64,000 bases of DNA, taken from IMG/VR virus record IMGVR_UViG_3300032229_000533, positions 62,001 through 126,000 of that record. The stretch is one strand, 5' to 3'. Positions 51,570 to 60,708 of the stretch are shown in pieces. Position 1 is the first letter of the stretch. Every line of letters starts with the position of its first letter. This DNA is from a virus. The notes beneath the pieces were generated by a model that was not told where the DNA came from, searched no databases, and saw only the letters and a program-made list of their open reading frames with translations. The position numbers were made by a program, and so were the translations under genes.

Positions 51570-53132
51570 TTACCCTAATTTACCCATTAAATCTTTCATT
51601 CTTAAGAACTGAGGATTTTCATAAGTTTTTGATTCAATTAGAGTAGTTGATGAACCTGTAGTTACTGTTTTATTTAATTTTGCACTTACCGACTCATTAA
51701 TTGATTTTGTTTCTACCTTAGATAATTCGTCTTTGATTGACTTATAAAGATTTTTAGATTCTTTTAAAGTTTCAACATCGTCAAATCTTCTTAGGATGTT
51801 TATTTTTTCTTTCTTAGTAGTTGAGTGTTCTGTGAACAATCTTGTAGCATAAGCTAAATTTGAATTGAAGATTGCAACTTCATTAAGTTTTTCTCTAAAA
51901 ACATTTAATGCTTTTCTGTACTCTTCATTCTTTTCTCTCAACATTCTAACTTCTTCTTGAGTAGATTCAACTTTAACACCACCTTTACCATAAACATAGT
52001 TTCTGTTATTAGTGATACCTTTTCTTAATCCTCTACCTTCTTTAGACCCCATGCCGTATGTTCTAGCAGCTTCTTTGGTTTCTTCTTTTTCAAACGCTTT
52101 TTCTCCTTTAGAATTTGACATACCTTTTTTAGTAGTGTAATCTTCTTTACCTTTCATGGTTTTAGATTTATCACCTCTATTCATTCCGTAATCGCCTTCT
52201 TTAGTTTCAGTTTTAACAACTTTAGACTTACCTTCCATGTTAGCACCTTTTTTGTAATCAAATTTTGCTTTACCCGTACCAACAGATTTAGGACCTTGTT
52301 TCATGTCTTCTTTAAATCCACCTGTTGTTTTCTTGTAATCAAATTTAGGTTTACCCATACCAACACCTTTAGGTTTGATGTTTTCATTAGTTAAATCTTC
52401 CATGTCATCTTCTTCCATCATTTCAGAATCCTCTTCATCCATCATTTCAGAATCATCTTCTTCCATCATTTCAGAATCCTCTTCATCCATCATTTCAGAA
52501 TCGTCATCTAATGTAATTTCGTAAACAACTTCTTCGTCTTCTTCAGACATATCTTCAGAATCCACATCTGACATATTTCCACTAAAAATAGCGTCAATAA
52601 CATCATCAACTGACTCATCAAATTCTCCATCATCATACATCATATCATCTTCCATCATGTCATCAGACATCATATCATCTTCCATCATGTCGTCTTCTGA
52701 TTCACCAAGCTTAACAAGATATTCTACATCAGCATTGTCGTCAGATAAATGAACATTCTCACCGTCTTTTTTAACAATGATTCCGTCATCTTCACCCATC
52801 GCTTTGAATACTTTCAAAATTTCTTCGTCAGAAGCGTCAGTTAAATCAATTGGAGTTTCGTCTGAATCCATACCAAAGTCCATGTCCATATCTTCATCAT
52901 CTGAATCAACGTCCATGTCTAAGTCTACTTCATCATTATCAGCGGACATATCCATGTCAGCATCTAATTCAACCTCATCTTCGTCAGATTGCTCGGAAAG
53001 AGATTCTTTTACTAGTTGATTGATTTCTTCCTTCATAGTAGAAGCAAGTATTCCTTTTGCGTTTTCGGCTATAGCTTCTTCAACTTGTTTCATTTGAATA
53101 AGAGCCTCTTGAACTAATTTGTTTTCTTTCAT
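51570..53132 (-). CDS. Acidic prohead core/scaffold protein, gp22 position
   Basis: Protein of 520 residues. Residues about 30-100 and 150-250 are extremely acidic (D/E/M-rich), including four 8-residue DSEMMDEE/DSEMMEED units; the middle (about 255-380) is basic and Gly-rich; the C-terminus (about 390-490) is a predicted coiled coil (EEVRMLREKNEEYRKALNVF). Candidate prohead-protease sites (IAE-N, LSE-Q) lie in the first 50 residues. Its place between the prohead protease and capsid genes is that of T4 gene 22, which also makes a helical, acidic core protein that is removed during maturation. Twice as long as T4 gp22. Confidence 0.78.
   Translation of the reverse strand: MKENKLVQEALIQMKQVEEAIAENAKGILASTMKEEINQLVKESLSEQSDEDEVELDADMDMSADNDEVDLDMDVDSDDEDMDMDFGMDSDETPIDLTDASDEEILKVFKAMGEDDGIIVKKDGENVHLSDDNADVEYLVKLGESEDDMMEDDMMSDDMMEDDMMYDDGEFDESVDDVIDAIFSGNMSDVDSEDMSEEDEEVVYEITLDDDSEMMDEEDSEMMEEDDSEMMDEEDSEMMEEDDMEDLTNENIKPKGVGMGKPKFDYKKTTGGFKEDMKQGPKSVGTGKAKFDYKKGANMEGKSKVVKTETKEGDYGMNRGDKSKTMKGKEDYTTKKGMSNSKGEKAFEKEETKEAARTYGMGSKEGRGLRKGITNNRNYVYGKGGVKVESTQEEVRMLREKNEEYRKALNVFREKLNEVAIFNSNLAYATRLFTEHSTTKKEKINILRRFDDVETLKESKNLYKSIKDELSKVETKSINESVSAKLNKTVTTGSSTTLIESKTYENPQFLRMKDLMGKLG
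52407..52502 (-). repeat. Four 24-base repeats coding DSEMMDEE/DSEMMEED
   Basis: Plus-strand units of 24 bases alternate between two forms, giving four acidic octapeptides in the scaffold protein. Tandem expansion is likely. Confidence 0.9.
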
Positions 53133-53157
53133 ATAGAAAATCTATTTATTTTAACTA

Positions 53158-53164
53158 ATAAATA
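53158..53164 (-). promoter_or_regulatory. TATTTAT motif of scaffold-capsid unit
   Basis: Sense TATTTATTAGTTA, 25 bases before the scaffold ATG. A second copy lies at 53265-53271, about 130 bases upstream and just after the terminator. The gap 53133-53335 otherwise holds nothing recognised. Confidence 0.5.
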
Positions 53165-53264
53165 TTACCAAAAAACAAAAAATATCATTTTTGATTGATA
53201 TATCTTTTATTTTTCAATACTTTATGATTATTAATCTTGCGGAAATGCAATATTGTATCAACAT

Positions 53265-53271
53265 ATAAATA
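53265..53271 (-). promoter_or_regulatory. Second TATTTAT motif upstream of scaffold gene
   Basis: Sense TATTTAT inside a short palindrome (acatat-aa-atatgt), 132 bases before the scaffold ATG and about 15 bases downstream of the terminator. Confidence 0.35.
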
Positions 53272-53286
53272 TGTACAAGCAAAAAA

Positions 53287-53310
53287 AAAGTGGTCAAAAT
53301 TGACCACTTT
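53287..53310 (-). terminator. Terminator after the DUF4494-like gene
   Basis: AAAGTGGTCA, loop AAAT, TGACCACTTT: 10-bp perfect stem followed on the minus strand by a run of nine T. Closes the 53336-54276 unit. Confidence 0.9.
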
Positions 53311-53335
53311 AATTTAATTAGCTTATTTTAACCAA

Positions 53336-53545
53336 TTATTCAATAACTTCATCTATTTTACTTTCAGACACTGAAGTGATTCTCCAATCATGAGTAAACC
53401 CTTCATATTTTGCCGTAACCTTTGCTTCTACATCGGTAACAGAATATCCTCTTACAAGTTTCTCTTCTCTGATTTTTTTAATTTTACCACTGTTTTCGTC
53501 AGGTAAATCATACTGAACTTTTGCTACAAAAAATTTTTCTTCCAT
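53336..53545 (-). CDS. DUF4494-like small protein
   Basis: Protein of 69 residues. FFVAKVQYDLPDENSGKIKK then EEKLVRGYSVTDVEAKV and a closing ITSVSESKI resemble DUF4494, a family I know mainly from Bacteroidota (open with WFECKVKY, later V-x-A-x-S-F-T-E-A-E). The role is unknown. It lies between the prohead protease and scaffold genes and is followed by a terminator. The family match is from memory. Confidence 0.6.
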   Translation of the reverse strand: MEEKFFVAKVQYDLPDENSGKIKKIREEKLVRGYSVTDVEAKVTAKYEGFTHDWRITSVSESKIDEVIE

Positions 53546-53553
53546 AATTAATT

Positions 53554-54276
53554 TTATTTTCCCAAATAATCGGTTAATTTTTTCATTAAGTCAACTCCTT
53601 TGGATTGGAATTCTGAATTTTCTGGTGATTTATGTCGTTTTTCTTCTTCTAAGTTTTCTTCGTACTTGCTTCTATCATCAGGATTACTAAACAAATAAGC
53701 CCCTGGTGTTGATGGTGATGATACTAAGTCAAAACAAATTAATTCAAAATCATCTTGTACTTCATTTCTTTCCCCAACCTTTTTTAAAGAACCTACTCCT
53801 CTTGAAGAAACTCCCATTGTAACACCTTGTCTCATTAAGTTAGCCGCTTGGTCTCCTTTAGTTGAAACAATCCCCCTTTCGTGAAATCCTGGTGATGTCA
53901 ACAATTTTAGTTTACCCATCAAGATATTTTTATCCCACCATATATCAGTGATGATGTGAGATACTCTATCCAAGTCAATTAAAGATGACTCAGGGTGATT
54001 AAGTTCTGAAGTTGATAAACCCTTGGCAATTGCCTTCTTATAATTCTCAGCTTCTCTTTTTAATATTCTTTCAGGGTAGAATCTTCCGTTTCTATTTGGT
54101 GTATCGTATTTCTGTAATACGGCATAAAACTCAAATGGGTTTCTATAATCTAAGTTAGCAGCTTCCTTTAACATTTCTGAATTACGAATGTCTTTTGGGG
54201 AAACCCAACCCGCATCCATCTCAATCAATATACCATGACCGACTTCACTTGCTTCTAAAATTCTTAATTGTTTCAT
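53554..54276 (-). CDS. 21: Prohead core protease, T4 gp21-like
   Basis: Protein of 240 residues. The herpesvirus/gp21-type serine protease signature is visible: ELNHPESS (His94), GVTMGVSSRGVGS (Ser157/158) and FDLVSSPSTPGAYL. It cleaves scaffold and capsid proteins after (L/I)xE. WDKNILMGKLKLLTSPGF between them is also family-typical. The TATTTAT motif lies 14 bases upstream of the ATG. Confident family call. Confidence 0.93.
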   Translation of the reverse strand: MKQLRILEASEVGHGILIEMDAGWVSPKDIRNSEMLKEAANLDYRNPFEFYAVLQKYDTPNRNGRFYPERILKREAENYKKAIAKGLSTSELNHPESSLIDLDRVSHIITDIWWDKNILMGKLKLLTSPGFHERGIVSTKGDQAANLMRQGVTMGVSSRGVGSLKKVGERNEVQDDFELICFDLVSSPSTPGAYLFSNPDDRSKYEENLEEEKRHKSPENSEFQSKGVDLMKKLTDYLGK

Positions 54277-54290
54277 TAATAGTTTTTAAG

Positions 54291-54297
54291 ATAAATA
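54291..54297 (-). promoter_or_regulatory. TATTTAT motif of prohead protease gene
   Basis: Sense TATTTATCTTAAA, 14 bases before the ATG, in a 45-base gap. Confidence 0.5.
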
Positions 54298-54321
54298 TAT
54301 CAAAAGAGTTCTTTATTGATT

Positions 54322-54753
54322 TTATTTAGTTTTTGATATTGAAAAATCAAAGTATTTGTTTTCAATAACATTATCCCTTACAATACTTCTTACTATTTTT
54401 TTAACGGATTCCTTTAATTCAGGAGATTTAAAATCAAATTCTTGATTGGTATACAAATTAACCTCTAAATTAAAAAATGATTTTTTTCCGTGGGATATCC
54501 CACTTGTTCTTAAATCTAAATCAACAATACTATTTTCTTTAAAAAGACTCGTGTCAATTGAATTAAATACGGAATGTTTTATTTCTCGGTTTAGATTACA
54601 CACGACCCGATTCCAATTATCGTGGTCAAATTTGGGGGAGACCCATGATTGAATGTTTATGTATAATGATTTTAAATTTTTAGAATCTACCGTACCATAT
54701 ACCGATTTTATCGGACTGAATAGATTTAACTTTACACTTTTTCCTTTTTTCAT
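54322..54753 (-). CDS. Unknown head-module protein
   Basis: Protein of 143 residues, no known motif. Basic N-terminus (MKKGKSVKLN), mixed alpha/beta middle with GISHGKKSFFNLEVNLYT, and a helical C-terminus. By position it occupies the place of T4 gene 67/68 (small prohead core proteins) between the portal and the prohead protease, but no sequence similarity could be judged. The gap 54754-54854 upstream has an AT-rich sequence with no clear TATTTAT in the minus direction. Confidence 0.55.
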   Translation of the reverse strand: MKKGKSVKLNLFSPIKSVYGTVDSKNLKSLYINIQSWVSPKFDHDNWNRVVCNLNREIKHSVFNSIDTSLFKENSIVDLDLRTSGISHGKKSFFNLEVNLYTNQEFDFKSPELKESVKKIVRSIVRDNVIENKYFDFSISKTK

Positions 54754-54854
54754 TAATTTTCATTGATGTCAATGTTTATTTGTTTTTTTAAAAAATAACA
54801 CAAATAAATTCCATTGTCAAAAATTTTTCAATAAATTGCGATATTTCTAATAAT

Positions 54855-55043
54855 ATGCTAATAGTAGAAGTAAAAAAAGACGGAATAGAAAAAGCCTTGA
54901 AAACTTTAAAGTCTAAAGTTATCAAGACTAAGCAAAATCAAATTCTATTTGAAAAAAAAGAATTTGTTAAAAAATCAGTTGTAAGACGAGCTCAGGTGTT
55001 GAAAGCGTCGTATGTGCAAAAAGTAAAAAATTCTTTAAATTGA
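54855..55043 (+). CDS. rpsU: Ribosomal protein bS21 homolog
   Basis: Protein of 62 residues. MLIVEVKKDGIEKALKTLKS, then EFVKKSVVRRAQVLKASYVQ, follows bS21: an N-terminal strand, first helix KALKxLK, the basic RR/KKEF loop and a final helix. Phage bS21 copies are known in large phages and may replace or compete with the host protein. In Bacteroidota bS21 helps to hide the anti-Shine-Dalgarno sequence. A lone plus-strand gene in the minus-strand head module; its 3' end overlaps the convergent 55035-55733 gene by 9 bases. Confidence 0.9.
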   Translation: MLIVEVKKDGIEKALKTLKSKVIKTKQNQILFEKKEFVKKSVVRRAQVLKASYVQKVKNSLN

Positions 55044-55733
55044 TTCTTCTAAGTTTTTTAACTTAAGGAAATTCAATTGGTCAAACTTTTCAGTTTTCAA
55101 CCTATCTATGGTTTCAGACAATTTTGTCTTTAACTCAAATTCCTCTTCTTTTTCTAAGATGACATTAAGTTTACTAATCGCACTTTCACGAATAGTTTCA
55201 AACTTGTCTTCAAGAGATTTTGAATCTTCAGAAATTAATTGAAGGAATTCTTTTTTAGATGATTCATCAAGATTTTCAACATATTTGTTCAAAGTTTGGT
55301 TTGCAATACTAACCATTGATTTCAATGGGATATTGATAGATTCTTTAACAATATTATTTGTTGAAGTTAACACACTTGTAATATTTTTTTTGGAATTAAC
55401 CCTTTCTAACAAATTTAATTTATTTGTATAAACAAGGGCGTCAATATCGGAATATCTATTTTGAACATTCTCAGATAAAGTTCTTGGTAATTTAATACTT
55501 GGCAGTAATTGTTGGATTAAACTAATACCTTCTTCTAAGAAGTCTTTAGCATCAGATTCGTTTAGTCCTTGAGGAGTACTCAATTGGTCGTACAAAGAAT
55601 ACAATTTAGACATAGTTTTGTTACTCAAAACATTTTGTTTGAATTCTTTCAACGATTTCTTAAATTCCTTTTCATCTTTGTAGGATTCAAGAAGATTGTT
55701 TTCAATTATGGATTTGATTTTTCCGAAAGTCAT
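55035..55733 (-). CDS. Unknown helical head-module protein (gp67/68 position)
   Basis: Protein of 232 residues, almost all helix and rich in Glu, Lys, Leu and Ser. No known motif. It lies between the portal and prohead protease genes, where T4 has core proteins gp67 and gp68, and its composition suits a prohead core component cleaved during maturation. Its last 9 bases overlap the bS21 gene. A TATTTAT motif lies 17 bases before the start. Confidence 0.6.
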   Translation of the reverse strand: MTFGKIKSIIENNLLESYKDEKEFKKSLKEFKQNVLSNKTMSKLYSLYDQLSTPQGLNESDAKDFLEEGISLIQQLLPSIKLPRTLSENVQNRYSDIDALVYTNKLNLLERVNSKKNITSVLTSTNNIVKESINIPLKSMVSIANQTLNKYVENLDESSKKEFLQLISEDSKSLEDKFETIRESAISKLNVILEKEEEFELKTKLSETIDRLKTEKFDQLNFLKLKNLEESI

Positions 55734-55750
55734 TATAGTGTGTTTTCAAT

Positions 55751-55757
55751 ATAAATA
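55751..55757 (-). promoter_or_regulatory. TATTTAT motif of 55035-55733
   Basis: Sense TATTTATATTGAA, 17 bases before the ATG; directly abuts the stop codon of the portal gene. Confidence 0.5.
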
Positions 55758-57614
55758 TTAGGAATTTAGTAACTTATCCAATTCTTTTGAAATTTCTCCT
55801 AAAGATTCTTGAGCTTGACCTAAATCTAAAAATGTTGACCCTTCTAATAGGTTACTTTCAACCAATAAATTCATGTTTTTAATCTTTGATTCTGGTGTAA
55901 CCGCAGCTTCTCCACCTTCAGGTGCTCCACCTTCTGCTGGTGGTGGAGGTGCCGCCTCTTCACCTCCAGCTGGCGGTGCAGTTTCAAAACCACCTCCACC
56001 TCCAAATGATTCTTCACCACCTGTTGTAGTTGTTGCTGCAGCTGTTGCAGTTCCTCCTGTAGTATTACCATAAAGTTTATCTATATTATCAAATAAACCT
56101 GTTTTACTAATAACCGTAGGAGTTGCTTTAAGTTCTTCACCAACCGCTCTTTCAATTCTTTGTTGTTGTAAATCCAATCTAATTTCTTCATCAGACCAAT
56201 TAAATATGTGTTTCTTAGCCCAAGTTGAAGATGTTGGTTGAATACCATTTCCTGGGTCAGCAACTAAATCTTTATACAATAAAACTTTTTCTTTCCAAAC
56301 ATCAATTTTTAATAAATCCGCTTGTGTTGATGGATTAGACAAACCTAATGTAAAGTTTTGTAATTCGTCTTCAAATCCCAATAAGAATAAGTGAATGATT
56401 GCAATTTTGTTTAACTCCGCAATCATACTTTTTTGAATTCTGTTGATTGTACGAGCAAAACGAATATCTTGTAATGATAAATTTTTACCATCACCAACAA
56501 CTTCTTCAAAACCTAAAAATGCTTTAGGTACACGAAGAGCCGTTAATAATTTCTTTTGAATATATTCAATATCGGCAATCTCTGATAAGTTAGTTGCTCC
56601 TGGTAATGTTGTAATTGGGTCTGGTGCTGCAGGGTCACGAACAGGAATAAAATAATCTTGGTCTACCGCCATTTGGTTAAACCTCATATCAACATTACCT
56701 GTTTTAGCATCCACAACTTGTTCTCTCTTGAACTTGTTGGCAACACGGTTTACATATGCTTCAACGTCGTCATCGTTCATGTTTCCAACAAACACCTTAA
56801 ACATTCTTCGTTCAGGTGCTCTTGACGTACGATAGATTAACATCGCATCTTCAGATAACAATAATTGTTTCCAAATACGTCTTGCCTTTTCTAACATGGA
56901 AGTACCGTACGGAAGTTTTCGGTCATCACCTAATAATCTAAAGTGAGCTATTTCCCATGATTGGAATTCCATATTTCTATTTTTCCAAGTAAAATGAAGA
57001 GCCTTTTTATTCTCATCTTTTTCTTGTGTAATATCCACAGTAATTTTGGCAGATACTCCAACCTCATGACGTTCAATTTCAATTGTTGGTAATTGTTGAC
57101 AACCAATAATACCTTTTTCAGGGTCTAATTTAAGGTAAACAAAGTTATCACCATACTTACAAGTGTTTCTTGTCCACATTGGTAAGTTGGTGTTAATATC
57201 AAGTGCATTATTAAATAAATCCGCTAATACAGATTTAATACGTTTTGATTCAGAATAAATTTGAAGGATAAAGCCATCTTCGTTTGTTGTTGTAGATTCT
57301 TCAGAATAAATGTCTAACGCCGCTGAAATTTCAGGAGTGTATTCCATTGATTCATAATCATACTGAGCGGATAATCTTGATGGTTCATAATAAATCGCTT
57401 GAGAGTATAAATTGTTTTCAACTTTAGCCCATTGATTTGTTAAATAAAATGTTTGTTGCGCTTGGAGTTTTTCTCTTTCGTAATCATCGCGATTTGGAGT
57501 ACGCAAAAGTTCTTTTTTATCAAACTTAAAAGTTGGATAATCTTGTTTTAATAAAGAGTTTGGTCCAAATGTTTTGGACAACCTCTGCCATACCGTTAAA
57601 TTATTATCACTCAT
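55758..57614 (-). CDS. 20: Portal protein, T4 gp20-like
   Basis: Protein of 618 residues that forms the DNA-entry vertex. LTVWQRLSKTFGPNSLLKQD then YESMEYTPEISAALDIYSEE (about 80-99), RNTCKYGDNFVYLKL and DRKLPYGTSMLEKARRIWKQ (about 221-240), and YRTSRAPERRMFKVFVGNM are classical gp20 segments. The C-terminal 100 residues are Gly/Ala/Pro-rich (GGEEAAPPPPAEGG) and may be flexible. Own TATTTAT motif 29 bases upstream. Confidence 0.94.
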   Translation of the reverse strand: MSDNNLTVWQRLSKTFGPNSLLKQDYPTFKFDKKELLRTPNRDDYEREKLQAQQTFYLTNQWAKVENNLYSQAIYYEPSRLSAQYDYESMEYTPEISAALDIYSEESTTTNEDGFILQIYSESKRIKSVLADLFNNALDINTNLPMWTRNTCKYGDNFVYLKLDPEKGIIGCQQLPTIEIERHEVGVSAKITVDITQEKDENKKALHFTWKNRNMEFQSWEIAHFRLLGDDRKLPYGTSMLEKARRIWKQLLLSEDAMLIYRTSRAPERRMFKVFVGNMNDDDVEAYVNRVANKFKREQVVDAKTGNVDMRFNQMAVDQDYFIPVRDPAAPDPITTLPGATNLSEIADIEYIQKKLLTALRVPKAFLGFEEVVGDGKNLSLQDIRFARTINRIQKSMIAELNKIAIIHLFLLGFEDELQNFTLGLSNPSTQADLLKIDVWKEKVLLYKDLVADPGNGIQPTSSTWAKKHIFNWSDEEIRLDLQQQRIERAVGEELKATPTVISKTGLFDNIDKLYGNTTGGTATAAATTTTGGEESFGGGGGFETAPPAGGEEAAPPPPAEGGAPEGGEAAVTPESKIKNMNLLVESNLLEGSTFLDLGQAQESLGEISKELDKLLNS

Positions 57615-57643
57615 AGTTTAAATTTACTAATTACCTTGATAAT

Positions 57644-57650
57644 ATAAATA
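57644..57650 (-). promoter_or_regulatory. TATTTAT motif of portal gene
   Basis: Sense TATTTATATTATC, 29 bases before the portal ATG, just after the terminase stop. Confidence 0.5.
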
Positions 57651-57651
57651 G

Positions 57652-59415
57652 TTAGCGCGAACCAAATAACCATCCATATTTTTGGTAATCAGCCTTGGTG
57701 GCCTCACCTTGATTATTCATACCATTACCCCTACCCATTTGTGGAACCATTGGGTTAAAGAAATCAGAAGAGTTTTTATTTTCATTAACCGTGGTTGCCC
57801 ATGAGTTAATCATTGCTTTAGTATGATTAGTTACTTTCTCTAAAGATTGAAACGATTTTTCCGCAACATACAACGCCATGGAAACACCCATAATACAGTC
57901 ATCATGATGACCTTTTTGGTGGTCAGGTCTACCGTTGATATATACAAACGTATTCATTTCATTGTATAATCTATTTGAATATACTTTAAATCCATGCCTA
58001 ACACCTTCTTCAAATGATGCAATAATCTGAACCCTTTTAGAGTTAAAATTAATACCAGGAATTTTTTCGTTAATTTTTGGGTCCCATTTCCACTTATTAC
58101 TTGTATCAACGTTATCAATATATAAACCACCCTGATAGTTTAATTCTTGTAATTTTCTCGCAGTAGAAATACCCATACCCCCTGTGATATCAATTACACA
58201 GTAAGCATTATACATTGTCCCCCATTTATATGCTATTTCAGCCAATACATCAGGTGGAATTTTTGCAACGTATTCTAATACTTGTTCTCTTTCATCAAAA
58301 TCAATAATTTGGATACACGAAAAGTCCTCAGAATCACCACGAGATACATCCACACCCATAACGTATTTGTGACCGTTTACAGGTTCTTTAAATATCCACA
58401 ATGAACCACCCATAAGTTTAGCTTGTGGTTCACGTAAAGTATTTTTAGCAATACCTTGCATTAATTCAGATTCAAATACGTTATCACCTGAACCTAAGAA
58501 GTTACATTCCAACTCTTGAGCTACTTTTCTTCGGTCAAACTTTAACTTTTTAACCATACTTTCAAACCACGCAGAACATGGTTTATATCCTTGGGAGATG
58601 TAATCAGTTACAACAGAATGGTCTCTGTCGTATGGATTTTCCATAGACAAATCAACAATATCTTTATCAGAATATTCTTCTCGGTTTAACAAATAGTGAA
58701 CCAAATCATTAGTTTTAACCATATACAAATCTTTTGTATATCTTGGGTCACGATACCAAAACATCTCAGATATTTTGAAATCGTTCATGTTTCTTAATGA
58801 CTGGTCATAGATTTCATAGTAGATTGGGTCATATCCGTTTGGAGTGGATACAACAATAACTTTACCCCCTGTAGATAGGGACGCCATACACGCAGACCAG
58901 AAATCTGAATCCGCTTCAATAAACGCCGCCTCGTCAAATACAAGGATAGTAGGGGTATAACCCCTCAAAGCATCCTTTGACGTTGCAACCGCTTTTACTT
59001 CACAGTCGTTACTTAATTTGAAATGTCTTTGGGAATTTTTTTCTTTTGAAAAAGTAACTCCGACCCATGCAGGCCATTGTTCTGTAAACCCTCTCACCTT
59101 GTTAGCCATCTCCATTGAGGTATCTAACTTGTTTGCAATTATAAGGATTTTTTCAGGTTTGTTCTTTTTGGCAAATACTAATCTTTTAGATATCCATGCC
59201 GCAGTTACGGTGGATACACCTGCCTGACGATACTTCAATGCAATATTTTCATTGTAGTTATCGTAATCTTCAATTAAACTAACTTGGTCGGGAAATAAGT
59301 CCAATGGGACATATTTGGATACGGTATTATCGTATGTTTGTAAGTAAGTACGAAGTGCGTAAGGAGTATTCCTCATACACTTCGTAACTTCAATAATCAG
59401 TTGTTCTCTATTCAC
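57652..59415 (-). CDS. 17: Terminase large subunit, T4 gp17-like
   Basis: Protein of 587 residues. ATPase: Walker A-like KYRQAGVST (61-69, deviant), Walker B ILVFDEAAF (157-165, D161 and E162). RNase H-type nuclease: GVDVSRGD with D356, VIDITGG with D409 and HHDDC with D505/D506. It cuts and pumps DNA into the prohead. The start at 59415 is GTG: TAA lies in frame 9 bases upstream, so no ATG lies before it, and an internal ATG (about residue 14) would be late. No Shine-Dalgarno sequence. Confidence 0.95.
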   Translation of the reverse strand: MNREQLIIEVTKCMRNTPYALRTYLQTYDNTVSKYVPLDLFPDQVSLIEDYDNYNENIALKYRQAGVSTVTAAWISKRLVFAKKNKPEKILIIANKLDTSMEMANKVRGFTEQWPAWVGVTFSKEKNSQRHFKLSNDCEVKAVATSKDALRGYTPTILVFDEAAFIEADSDFWSACMASLSTGGKVIVVSTPNGYDPIYYEIYDQSLRNMNDFKISEMFWYRDPRYTKDLYMVKTNDLVHYLLNREEYSDKDIVDLSMENPYDRDHSVVTDYISQGYKPCSAWFESMVKKLKFDRRKVAQELECNFLGSGDNVFESELMQGIAKNTLREPQAKLMGGSLWIFKEPVNGHKYVMGVDVSRGDSEDFSCIQIIDFDEREQVLEYVAKIPPDVLAEIAYKWGTMYNAYCVIDITGGMGISTARKLQELNYQGGLYIDNVDTSNKWKWDPKINEKIPGINFNSKRVQIIASFEEGVRHGFKVYSNRLYNEMNTFVYINGRPDHQKGHHDDCIMGVSMALYVAEKSFQSLEKVTNHTKAMINSWATTVNENKNSSDFFNPMVPQMGRGNGMNNQGEATKADYQKYGWLFGSR

Positions 59416-59421
59416 AAAATG

Positions 59422-60708
59422 TTATTTAGGTAGTGTTATACCTAAACCACTTAAAAAGTCATCTAAACCATCATCGTCATCCTCATCTGAATCAATATTT
59501 TCTTCTTCTTTGTAGTTTTCAAATTCTTCTTTCATTTGAATCGCTTCTTTCATGATTTCTTTAAATCTTGAGGTGGCTTTTTTAACTTTTGAAGAATCTT
59601 CAGAGATGGCATTTCCAATAATTTCTAAAAACTCTTGTGCTGGTATTTGATATAACAATATATGGAACCAGTTTATTAGTCCTTTATTATCTTGGTCATA
59701 CATTTCATCGGGTAATGCAAATCTAATTTTTTCAACAATTTCAGGACCAATTCTTAATTGCATTGGTTCATTAGATAAAATGTCTGTTTGACCTTGTACT
59801 TTTTGACGAAGACTTGGTTCTTTTGGTAATCCGTGTCTACCTTTAGCTTCTTCTAATCCTTTAATAATTTCATGACAAAGAATCGGGAAAATCATACCTG
59901 TAGCCATGATTTTTGTGTCAGGTTGTGATTCACCTTCTTCTCCACCTTCATCTTCATCGGCATCACCTAATTCTACTTTACCTGCAACACCTTGACCTGT
60001 TTGACTCATCATTTCAATCATTTGTTCCATACTAAAATACAAGAAATCATTGATTGCCATAATACCCAAATAATCTCTATAAAGAGACGGGTCAATAGCA
60101 TCTAATCTTGCTTTAACTTCAGGTTTTTGAAAAAGATAATGTCCTTTTTTTGCAGCACCTTGGATAATTGCGTTAATAATATTTCTTTTGTGTTTTTCTA
60201 ACTCTAAAATTTCTTCGTCGGTTAAATCTTCAATATCAAAAGATGGGAATTCCAAAGATTCTTCCTTTTCTTCTTCATCCTCTTTATCATCTTCAGGTTC
60301 AAATCTAAAATTACCAGTATCTGGCATACCTAAAGTAGCTTCAATTTGATACCAATCTGCAGGAACTTCGGCCTCATCTAAAGACGCTTCTTTTGCTAAA
60401 TCAATAAGTTCATCCCTATTAGCTGCTTCTATTCTCATAATATTAGGAAGCTTTCTCATCATTTCTTGGTAAATCATACCTTGAACTTGTTTAGAACTAA
60501 GGTCTTCTATTCCAGTTACTTGTCTTAATTTATTAGCAACTTTTTGAAATCTACTACTAACTAATCTTTGAACATCTTGGGTTCCTCTTTGTAGTGCAGG
60601 ATTACTTGCGTAAATATTTTCAGGACTTCCCAATTTTCTTTCCAAATTTGGGTCCATTCTTTCAGGTCTATTACCGTAATCTATTTGTTCGTTAAATTTC
60701 TTTGCCAT
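59422..60708 (-). CDS. Unknown head/packaging-module protein
   Basis: Protein of 428 residues, no known family. Acidic and helix-rich; residues about 130-170 and 265-285 are strongly acidic, as is the C-terminus (EENIDSDEDDDDGLDDFLSG). It may be a scaffold or neck factor, or a packaging regulator. Six bases separate it from the terminase GTG, so translational coupling is likely. No membrane segment seen. Confidence 0.55.
   Translation of the reverse strand: MAKKFNEQIDYGNRPERMDPNLERKLGSPENIYASNPALQRGTQDVQRLVSSRFQKVANKLRQVTGIEDLSSKQVQGMIYQEMMRKLPNIMRIEAANRDELIDLAKEASLDEAEVPADWYQIEATLGMPDTGNFRFEPEDDKEDEEEKEESLEFPSFDIEDLTDEEILELEKHKRNIINAIIQGAAKKGHYLFQKPEVKARLDAIDPSLYRDYLGIMAINDFLYFSMEQMIEMMSQTGQGVAGKVELGDADEDEGGEEGESQPDTKIMATGMIFPILCHEIIKGLEEAKGRHGLPKEPSLRQKVQGQTDILSNEPMQLRIGPEIVEKIRFALPDEMYDQDNKGLINWFHILLYQIPAQEFLEIIGNAISEDSSKVKKATSRFKEIMKEAIQMKEEFENYKEEENIDSDEDDDDGLDDFLSGLGITLPK

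Noticed and set aside
54755-54854. E. coli-like TTGACA/TATTTT promoter upstream of 54322-54753
   Set aside because: The match is plausible by chance in AT-rich DNA and does not fit the host-type or TATTTAT classes.
55873-56073. Plus-strand Ala/Pro/Gly-rich frame inside the portal gene
   Set aside because: Shadow of the Gly/Pro-rich portal C-terminus.
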